The notes under the pieces are model-generated. The model saw only the letters and a list, made by a program, of their open reading frames with translations, was not told where the DNA came from and searched no databases. Of a DNA stretch of 64,000 nt, positions 55,444 to 64,000 are shown piece after piece; the first letter of the stretch is position 1, and each line of letters starts with the position of its first letter. Source of the stretch: Panicum virgatum (Eukaryota > Streptophyta > Magnoliopsida > Poales > Poaceae); the NCBI RefSeq assembly GCF_016808335.1, contig NC_053146.1, positions 43,714,809 to 43,778,808 of the forward strand. Reading direction: 5' to 3'. A program made the position numbers and the translations under genes.

Positions 55444-57968
55444 ATGTCGAGCAAGATGCAGTTTCAAGTATTTTATGGTGACTACAATGTTTTGTATGGG
55501 CCAAATGGAGTAGATCTTTCTGCCTTTAAGTGCACATCTAGCGCCATAGATAAACCTCTGGAAAGGAGTTTTGGTTCCATATGTAAATGGCTGCAGCGTG
55601 GGTTCCGTGTTGATACGTTGACACATGTGATCACCGTCCAGTCTCTTGACACATGTGATGGCCATAGATAAACCTCTGGAAAGGAGTTTTGGCACATCTA
55701 GCAACTCCGAGTATTCGAAGAGAGACCAATTATGTTGAGCAAGATGAGTCAGAAGAGACAGAGAATCAAAACATGGGACCACAGGGCCTTGTTGATGAGG
55801 GAGAGATGATACATAGCATTGTGGACGAGATGGAGGCAGAAAACCAAACCGCAATAGAGATGGAAGAATATGAGGGCTCATCTGATGACGAGCAGTACTC
55901 ATTACCAAAAGAGTGGAAGGAGCATGGTTTTGGCAGTCATGTCGCAGAAGACGTACGAAATCAGGAGTGTGAGTATAGAGGGAATGAGGTAGTGCAAGGT
56001 GCAATATATCCAAACATTGAAGCCGTAAAAGATGCTGTGAGACTATGTGCAATATCATTGAAACGAGAATTCAGAGTCGTAAAGTCTGGCAGTAAAGAAT
56101 ATGAGGTGAAGTGTGTGAATGATGGATGTCCATGGCGAGTACACGCATTCAATGGAAAATGGAAGTCGAACTGGAAATGTTCCATTGTGACAGAGCACAC
56201 ATGTTTGCTGTCAGAAGTTCTTCCCTCGTATCGCAATATATCATGCGACTTTGTTGCAAAGCAAATATATGGGTAGATTATGGACAACCTAAATTATGAG
56301 CCAAAAATGATTGTTCGACACATTGAGTAGACTTACCAGTACACCATTAGTTATTTGAAGGCATGGCGGGCTAAACAAAGGGTGTTCGAGATGCGGTTCG
56401 GCACATACGAGGCATCATATGATAACCTACCTCGTATGTTATTCCAGGTTGCTGATAGAAATCCTGGAAGCTTTTATGACACATACCTCGTACCAGCCGT
56501 GACTAGGGGCAAAGAATTATGCAACGAGCCTTCTTTTGCATAGGTGGTTGTGTTAGAGTATTTCAGTGTTGTCTTCCGGTGACCTGCATTGATGGCACAT
56601 TTCTGACTGGAAGGTATAAAGGTCAGATACTCACCGCAATCGGGGGTAGATTGCAACAACCAAATAATTCCGCTAGCATTTGCATTTGTTGAGAATGAGA
56701 ACTTAGACAGTTGGTATTGGTTCCTTGAACGAGTGAAGGTTCATGTTGTTGCTGCACGTCCAGATGTGTGCCTTATTAGTGATAGGCATGCAGGTCTGCT
56801 GCAATCAATACTGAAATTGCAACGTGGAACTGCGACAACGCCTCCATTGTGGCCCGATGTCCAAAACAGGTGGTGCATTAGGCATATGGGTGCAAACTTC
56901 TATGACCACTTCAAGAACAAGGATCTTAAGAACCTGTTTAAGAGGTTGTGCACCCAAAATCAACAGAGAAAATTCAATCCATTATGGCAGATGCTTGATC
57001 AGTTGACTACAGAGCTAGTGAAGGTAAGGGCATCAGGAACAGGCATGAGTCAGGCTGCAGAGGCTAGGGATTCAATGGAGAAGCCATTTTCACACTGGAT
57101 TCGAGGTGCACCTAAGGAGAAATGATCATTTCTTTATGATACCAACAGAATACGGTATGGTATTCAGACAACAAACCATGCGGAGTGTTTCAATATGGTT
57201 ATGCGTTCTTGTCGTGTCTTTCCTCTTGTGGGAATTGTTGAGTTCATCATGTATGGGTGCATGAAGTATTTCAGAGAGCGTTACATGGCTGCAAGCATAA
57301 ACATCAGCAACTCCCAAATTCAGTTTTGCACAACAGTGACACAATATATGCAAGAGAAGATTGAAAAAGCCAAACTGCACCGCGTCATATTGACAGGTAC
57401 AATGGAGCATAGATTTGAGGTTCTATGCAAGGATAGAACTGGTCGTGGTATCCGTAGAGATAGGGTGGTACAGTAGAGTTTGATTACAGTAGATGGCAAA
57501 GCCTTCTGCACCTGCATGAAGCCTAAGTTATTGCATTTGCCATGCTCGTATCTCATTGCGGCATGTGCAGAGTCTGGGTTGCAGCCAGGAGTATTTATTT
57601 CACCTTACTTCAGCAAGGAAGCAGCTGTATCCACCTGGGGACATGAGGTATACGGGATTGGAATAGTGGGGCCTTTCATTCAGGATAATGAGAATAAGAT
57701 GTTTATTCCTGATCCAGCCACTAAGAAAGGCAAATGCCGCCGTCAGACACGTCGTATTCGGAATGGTATGGACGAGTCCGAAGCAAGCAAGGCACAAAAG
57801 CGTTGCAGCCAATGTGGAGCATTGGGTCACAACTACAAGAAGTGTCCTCAGAATGCACTTCACGATGCTGCTGACGTCGGTCCTTCTGGAAATCCCAGAG
57901 ATGGAGCACCTCCTACGTTCAGACGACCATCGGCGAGAATTGCTCGTGGAAGGCATTCAGTGTCATGA
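55444..57968 (+). pseudogene. MuDR-type (MULE) transposase, degenerate
   Basis: The N-terminal segment 55444-55671 has FYGDYNVLYGPNGVDLSAF. The main frame from 55689 shows an acidic linker, the MuDR zinc-binding DNA-binding domain (VKCVNDGCPWRVHAF ... TEHTC, 56104-56206), the MULE DDE domain (first aspartate in IDGTFLTG, codon 56591-56593; second in ISDRHAG, codon 56781-56783; CIRHMGANFYDHF), a SWIM-type zinc finger (CTCMKPKLLHLPCSY near 57510-57551) and a CCHC knuckle (CSQCGALGHNYKKC, about 57805-57845). Damage: stops at 56274-56276, near 56328, at 57123-57125 and 57474-57476; frame shifts around 56540-56730; a rearranged segment at 55543-55692. The SWIM CxH pair reads CSY because its histidine codon has become TAT (57549-57551). 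The copy is inactive. Confidence 0.88.
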
Positions 57969-57975
57969 TCCACAA

Positions 57976-58171
57976 TTGTATCGAACATATTTGTAATATG
58001 TAGTAATCGTGTGTCCAGTTTGTATGGAACATATCTGTAATGTATAAATAGCGTGCGTGGAGTTTGTATCGAACCTATCTGTAATATATAGTAATCGTGC
58101 GTGGAGTTTGTATCGAACCTATCTGTAATGTATAAATATTACGCGTCCAGTTTGTATGAAACATATATGTA
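57976..58171. repeat. 44-bp tandem repeat after the transposase
   Basis: Just over four units, each beginning gtatcgaac or gtatggaac, start near 57976, 58021, 58065, 58109 and 58153. Alternate units end in tagtaatcgtg and tataaatagcg variants. They form the spacer between the two MULE genes. Confidence 0.85.
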
Positions 58172-58204
58172 CCTATGTGTTCTCATATATTTTTGAATGC
58201 AGGT

Positions 58205-59343
58205 ATGGAGATGGACTCCTTGCTAGACCCAGTTATCGACTCGAACCACAGGTTTTACTTTGCAGCAGTTGAGCACCGAGCCCTAGAGGTGCTACGTCCT
58301 CGTCCACCCGGGGAGGCGATCTCTATACACCACGATTGGTGTGACAGGTATGTAATGAAATATTATTATTTATCACTTATGTATTCGATCTCTATACACC
58401 ACGATTGGTGTGACAGGTATGAAATATTATTGTTTATCACTTTTGTTTATTGCAGGTTACGTGAGGCCGGTCTACTGACTCTGAGCCGTCTTGTCGAGGG
58501 TGGGCCTATTCAGCTCAACCGATCCCTCCTGACGGCGCTCGTTGACAGATGGAGGCCGGAGACACACACGTTCCACCTCCCGTGTGGGGAGATGACTCCT
58601 ACGCTGCAGGACGTGGCCTACCTCCTTGGCCTCCCTATCGTCGGGGAGGCTGTAGGTCCGCGTGTGGTGGCGGCCTCGTGGAAGGATGACCTGGAGGCCC
58701 GTTTTGCCCTGGTTGACCACGTGGAAGAAGCAGGTCCGATCAACCCGCACCCGCGAGCAGCAGGTCCTTCGAAGACCTGGTTCCTACATTTTACAGTACG
58801 TATTCATTCCATATTTAAATTTAATTGTTACAATTCACATGTTCCATTGTCAGTTGAAACCATTAATCTTAATTGTTTATGCAACCTGCCCTGTTGGCTG
58901 CGGATGCCGACGAGTACAGTGTGACCAGATTGCTGGAGGCGTACCTACTTTGGTTGTTTGGTTACATCATGTTCAACAACACTCATGGCAACTCGGTCGA
59001 TAGGATTCTCCTTCCGTATGCACGGGAGATTGCGGATGGGGACGAGGACGTACCGCCCTACAGCTGGGGTGAGGCGGTACTTGCAGCCACTTACCGTGGA
59101 CTCTGCGACGGCTGCATGAAGACACATGGGAACGCTATCCTCGCAGGGGTGCCCACTACTGCTACAGCTTTGGTCGTACGAGAGGCTAGCCGTTGGTCGA
59201 CCCATGGTCCGCCACGAGCCTTACCACGGGGCCTTGTACGGCGACGAGGAGGACGACAGGCCCACTATGGGAACTATTTGGATCTGGCGTCAGGTACGTT
59301 CGCAACAAATCTAATTTTGTTATTCATTGTTACATGATGCATT
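58205..59343 (+). pseudogene. Plant mobile domain (PMD) protein, companion gene of the MULE, truncated
   Basis: ATG at 58205 (MEMDSLLDPVIDSNHRF). Exon 1 ends at 58347 (donor GTATGT); exon 2 begins at 58456 and reads LREAGLLTLSRL, WRPETHTFHLPCGEMTPTLQDV and YLLGLPIVGEAVG. A further exon from about 58880 reads DADEYSVTRLLEAYLLWLFG, ILLPYAREIAD and YRGLCDGCMK. These are the aminotransferase-like plant mobile domain (PF10536) signatures found in MAIL1/MAIN proteins and transposons. A one-base slip in a G run at 59146-59149 moves the PMD hallmark LQLWSYERL into another frame. The exon 1 end and donor are duplicated (58318-58450). The gene is cut by the LTR starting at 59344. It lies 240 bp after the MULE transposase on the same strand and is probably that element's second gene. 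Confidence 0.75.
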
Positions 59344-62300
59344 TGTGACACCTCAGGTGTCAGTACTTTTAAATACAATCAATGCACCTTAGTTAAAGTT
59401 AAAAAAAAAATTTGGGAAAGTAATTCAAAGAGAAAGGGTCAAATAAAAGACAAATTATTGCAAAAGAAATGAAAGGAGAAAGAAAAAGGGTGAAAAGCTA
59501 CTCAATAGTTAATTAAAAAATGTGCACAAAATTTTAGTTGGCTCATGGGAGGTGCTTCAATTGACATGTGCTCAATTGAACATCAGCCAAAAACAAGTCA
59601 AAAACTGAATAAAACTAAAGTCCTTTTGTGCAAATTTACAAATGTACCAATAGTTCAAAATGTGGGTTTCAAATGAAAATTTGCATAACACGAAAGTTAT
59701 AGATCTTGAAAAGTTATACAAAAGTGGTATTCAACACTGTTCCAATTGAGCCCTCCAAGTAGGAGAAAATTTTTGTTTACTGAGAGGTCCCTGGAATTTT
59801 CAGGAATCGCAAAAGAGCCCCTATCTCCATCTCTCTCTCCCGGCTTACTCTGTTTCGGCCGCCGCCGGTGGACTTCGTCCACCGCGCGCCCGCGGCCAAA
59901 TGGACCCGGGGAGTCCCTCAGCGCCACCTGGCCGCCTCTTGGCACCTCCTCGCGCGCACACGCGTCCCAGACCCCTTCCCGAGCCGCCACGACACCCCCG
60001 GCCGGCGCAGCGCCGCTGCCTCCTCCGCCCGCTCGCCGTCGAGTCGCCCAGGGCCAAATCGACCGCCCCCAGTCACTACATCCCTCACCCAGGAGCTCCT
60101 TGGCCTATAAAGACCCCCAGAACTCCACCGTCGCGCCCTTCTCCCCCTTCTTCCTCCTCCCGCCGCTCCGCCATGGCCGCCGAGATCCAGCTCGCGCGGA
60201 CCGGCTAACCCAGCCCTACATTGCCCCCTCCGACCACCGCAGCAGCTTCGCCATCTCCTAGTTAAGCTCCACGCGCGCGGAATCGAACCCAAACCTACTC
60301 CAGACGCCGTTCCCCTTTTGCGCCACCGCCAGCGAGCTCAGGCTCACCGCGGACCGGCCAGCTCCGAAGGAGACCGAGCACGACAGCTACCCCAGAAGCA
60401 TCCACAAGCTCACGCGATGCTCGTGCGCGCCCTGTTCCCCTACCCCGAGCCCTCCTCCTTCCCTCCAGCACCGGCGAACCGGACAACCGCCCCGCCATTG
60501 ACGCCGACGAGCTCGAACCCGTACACCAACCACTCAAACGTCGACCAGGGTAGGTGTTCCTCGATCCCTTCTCTCCCACGCGCCTCCCCGTGGCAGCCCC
60601 GGTAAGCCCTGCACTGCAGAACACCACCGGCAAGATGCCACGGCGGAGAAGGCCGGCGAAGGACCCGGTTGTAAATTGTTTTTTTCGTTCAAGGGTGTGT
60701 TTGCAAGATTTTCAGTGTATACCAGTGAACTTCTAAAATACGAAACAAATCACAGAAAAATCAGAAAAATGTAAACTCAACTGATCTGGAATCCTTGTAA
60801 TAAAATCTACAAATTTTGTAACAGTAACATCTGCAGAAACTCAACTGATTTTAATCTGGGAAAAAGAATAAGAAAACCACCTTATGCATGTTCAGGAAGT
60901 TCTACTCAGCAAATGACCTTGATTTTTGGATATGTTATCACTAATGGAATCTTAAGATCACAGTAAAAAGATGACACCCAACCAAAACAGGTATCATGTT
61001 GGAACAATCAAGATTCTCTAATCTGTTGTTAGCTTTCTCAAGTTAATTATGGAAAACATGCACATGATCTTGCTCTAGAATTTTTACTGCATACATGTGT
61101 AACTTAAATATTGTGAATCCATAAATTTCAGATTTATCAGAGTTCAATTGCTATATACCATGATTTATGCTTGTTTAATCAACTTAATTCTCCATATATA
61201 GTTATTGTGCTCAGAAAAATCTATATTTAATTATGAAGTGTGTTTTTAGCTCTGTGTTTCTGTCTAAAAATTTTGAGATGCATTTACTGAGTTTTTCTTT
61301 GGGGGAAATAATCATGCTTAGCATCTTAGGGCTAGATTTACTATTTTTGTTCTGAGTAATATACAATGTTTCTGATCATGATTTTTGGACATGATCTTGT
61401 ATGGAGTATGTTCTACCTGTAATAAAAAGTTCATATGCATTACTAGATAAATGCACCTTGAGAAATCTATGCAAACTCATGCTAAGTTCACTGCATAACT
61501 AAATTATCATATTGAGTTATATCTTGAAAAATTTTCTGGAGAATGTTTAGATCATGAGTAGTCTTTGGTAAAAAGTTGAGAGCCATATCCCTAGTAAAAC
61601 TCTCTGTAGAATTAATCTTAGTTAAAAGCTTGTTGTTTTGTCCTTTTTGTCACCTCAGCTATATAAGTGAATAAAATCTGGAAAAATTTTAGTGCTTAGT
61701 ATATGCTATGAAGTTTCTCTCGTAAAATTTTTAGCACCAGAACCCATGTTAAGCATTCTGTACAAAAAGATGAAGTAATTAGAGTAGTTTACTTACATAA
61801 ATAGTAGTGGTAAAGGCTTTATGATCAATGGCTGAATTTTATACCATGAATACTGAAGTTTGGATCTGTGTTACTTTAGTTTCTCATCAATAGCTCATTA
61901 ATACTTTTGTTGTTATGAAATAATGAAAGCATGCTATGTGTTGAAATCGAAAATGAAAACCAAAACCCCCACTCATTCATGAAGAAACGTAGTTATGTTT
62001 ACTACTCTATAAACGACTGCCCATGAAATGAAAAGTGAAATCATCACTAAATTTAACTTGTTGAACTACAACTTTATCGTGAAGGAAAGAAATCGTTATC
62101 CATGAGTAACTCATAATCTTGCATTGCATATAGAACCGGTTAATCTCGCGGACGGAGACTACGAATTGGTGCCCGCGGACTCTCATGCGGAGCAGGAGGT
62201 TAATCTGATTTGTGCTAACTTGCCTCAAGACCTGGGCCAAGCCCCAGAGGCTTTTCTGCCTGACAGTGCCCAAGAAGGCAAGCCCCGGAGCATAATCCCA

Positions 62301-63725
62301 CTATATTCCGAATTAACATTCAGCTATCTATTTATTAATGTTTTGTAATATCCTGTTTTCTGCATTTAAGTTTTCTAGGCGTTGATCGAAAACCTTAGAT
62401 GCATGATTCCTAGGAACCTATGTTTGTTACCGGATCTTTTTATCGACTAGTTGCCATGCTAAATAGGTGCGGTAGAAGTCGAGTGGTTTCCTGCCTCTCG
62501 CGAGCAAATAGGAATTTAACTGACTTTAATTCCTGTTGAAATGTAAGGACAATGGGCGGGGTTGTGTAGTTGTGATACTCCGCTGGTGTAGTCAAAAATG
62601 GCTAAGGTCGCGGTGTGTGGCTCATTTCGTTAAGCGTTTGAAAGTACTAGCCACATACCGAGAAATATGGTAATCGGTAAGCTTAAGTACCTGATTGGAC
62701 CGGCGAGTGGAACGATCTCGCACCCTCCTGGTAGAAGTAGGATTTACATTTTTGTCGCGACGTACGGGTGCAGAGTGGTCGGACTCTGTAGTCGGGGAGG
62801 GTGTGCTGGATCCACGGACTGGAAAGAAAGGGGAAAAGTAGCGTGGGCGGGAGCGAAGTCGATCCCCATGCGTGTGGTCTAGGTTCCCCTGGCCAGGTTG
62901 AAATTCGATTCAGAATCGTCCGCCTCTCACGGCATGAGATTGCTTAATGTTTTTAGTCACACAGAGTAACAAGTGGAACATGATGATGATAATACTGTTG
63001 GTTGATTAAATGGTTGCTCTACCATGCTTGAGTAGAGATAGTTGCAAATTTAGAATGGTTAATCCAACTAGAATATGGCTAAGTAAAACCTAAAAGTAAG
63101 GATCAAAACTTAGCGGCATTTTTGGCAAAACAAACCCCACCAACCAAAAAGCCTTGCATGTCTAGTTATCGGACTATGATATATCCGGAGACGGGTCAGT
63201 CTTGCTGAGTATTAGTATACTCAGCCTTGCTTGTGGTACTGTTTTTCAGGTACTAACTTCGAGGATTTGTGTGCAAGTCTTACTTGGCCGTGTACCTTGC
63301 CTCCGGGTTGGTCTGTTGAGTGGGATGGCCCTTCAGCTGGTGCTAATCACCCTCCCGCTGAGTGACGCATTCGTACGGGCTTTATCGATGCGTCACGTTA
63401 TGTCGCTAGTTATCTTTTAATGCTTCCGCTGAACAATGAGACTTGAATAATTGAGTAGATGGAACTCTGTAGTACTTTACTTCTCTGAACATGGTTTGTA
63501 ATAAATGGTTTTTCCGTTGCAATCACTGAGATGTAAGAATTGTTCTGTGTTGTAATCTCTGGGCTCACCTTCGTGTGGGTGTAGTCTGCTGATCCTGGAA
63601 TAGCGTGGCTTTTATCGAGGCTTCACTTGAGGAACTACCGGTGAGTGCCAGTTTGGGTCGGAGTTGCTTAGCAACGAAGATCAGTGCACCCGGGCCCAGT
63701 ATTTTTTTTGGGTGGTTCCGCCACA
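59344..63725 (+). mobile_element. 5' LTR of a Tekay-like Ty3/Gypsy element, 4.38 kb
   Basis: Begins TGTGACACCTCAGGTGTC and ends GGTTCCGCCACA, directly followed by a tRNA-Met primer site. Very long LTRs of this make-up are characteristic of Tekay/Del chromoviruses. The first 500 bases hold the AAAGTTATAGATCTTGAAAA and GTCCCTGGAATTTTC blocks; 59850-60660 is GC-rich. The rest is AT-rich and non-coding. The 3' LTR and the matching target duplication lie beyond the window. Confidence 0.8.
60105..60112 (+). promoter_or_regulatory. Candidate TATA box of the Tekay-like LTR
   Basis: CTATAAAG about 760 bases into the LTR, at the edge of a GC-rich segment. If this is the promoter, R plus U5 would span some 3.6 kb. 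Confidence 0.5.
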
Positions 63726-63727
63726 GC

Positions 63728-63739
63728 TGGTATCAGAGC
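63728..63739 (+). promoter_or_regulatory. Primer binding site (initiator tRNA-Met)
   Basis: TGGTATCAGAGC, two bases after the LTR end, is the standard site complementary to plant initiator tRNA-Met. It establishes plus orientation of the element. Confidence 0.92.
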
Positions 63740-64000
63740 TCGCAGACAGCCTACCAGAGATGGCAACCTCGGTTTTCAAAACAACAATTTAAAACTTGAC
63801 TTCAGAACTACTAAAGTTTTTGAAAGAGTTTAGGACCTCCAAGGACAAGTCTAGGACGTAAAGCCCTAGGGGATCTTATGGGTATAATCAGGTGGCTTAT
63901 TTTGTATGGCTAACTTCCAGCACATTACTTTTTAGTATTTAATTTCTGTAATTTAAATTCTGCAACTACATCATCGCCACGAAGGTATTCTTCCTCAGTC
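63740..64000 (+). mobile_element. Start of the internal region of the Tekay-like element
   Basis: Non-coding leader; gag is expected to the right, outside the window. Confidence 0.7.

Overview
This window is nuclear DNA from a grass (Poaceae, most likely a panicoid). The evidence is GC-rich, grass-like exons with GT..AG introns, dense nested LTR retrotransposons with grass-type LTR ends and tRNA primer sites, CACTA elements with CCGGGACAAA-type subterminal repeats, and many Tourist, Stowaway and hAT MITEs. I could not identify the species.

Layout. 1-5531: the 3' part of a decayed autonomous CACTA element (two transposase genes, both with stops), split by an LTR that enters from the left edge. 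5981-18250: a solo LTR (TSD GTTGG) containing a 10.6-kb minus-strand Athila-like element (6327-16901, TSD GCCGG). That element keeps gag and protease, has no reverse transcriptase or integrase, and carries an unexplained ORF of about 565 codons. 18300-20880: a broken LINE, itself split by a GC-rich TIR element. 21556-24948: a non-autonomous CACTA (TSD CCT) with a second one inside it (TSD AGG) and a remnant of a giant LTR. 25135-31275: a run of small DNA transposons (mini-CACTA, two hAT elements with perfect 8-bp TSDs, Stowaway, a TCA-flanked MITE).

Host genes. A class II trehalose-6-phosphate synthase gene (32734-35621, +, three exons, 882 aa) and a TRICHOME BIREFRINGENCE-LIKE acetyltransferase gene (39281-41168, -, four exons, 434 aa) are intact. 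Further right are two tandem minus-strand genes for GFA/CENP-V-fold zinc proteins. The one at 53421-53858 looks intact. The one at 50794-51216 has no start codon and abuts two back-to-back MITEs.

Other mobile DNA on the right: a Reina-like chromovirus (42849-48370, TSD GACTC) whose two LTRs each carry a different MITE; a hAT MITE (54673-55051); a degenerate MuDR-type transposase gene followed by a plant-mobile-domain gene (55444-59343); and the 4.4-kb 5' LTR, primer site and first bases of a Tekay-like chromovirus (59344 to the window end), which cuts the plant-mobile-domain gene.

The host genes do not form a pathway; they are a sugar-signalling protein, a cell-wall polysaccharide acetyltransferase and small zinc proteins in a repeat-rich background. 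I found no bacterial-type defence or biosynthetic system. The least explained items are the Athila-like element's extra ORF, the palindrome arrays in LTR U3 regions, and the MULE with a plant-mobile-domain companion gene. All TSD, TIR and splice calls were made by eye.
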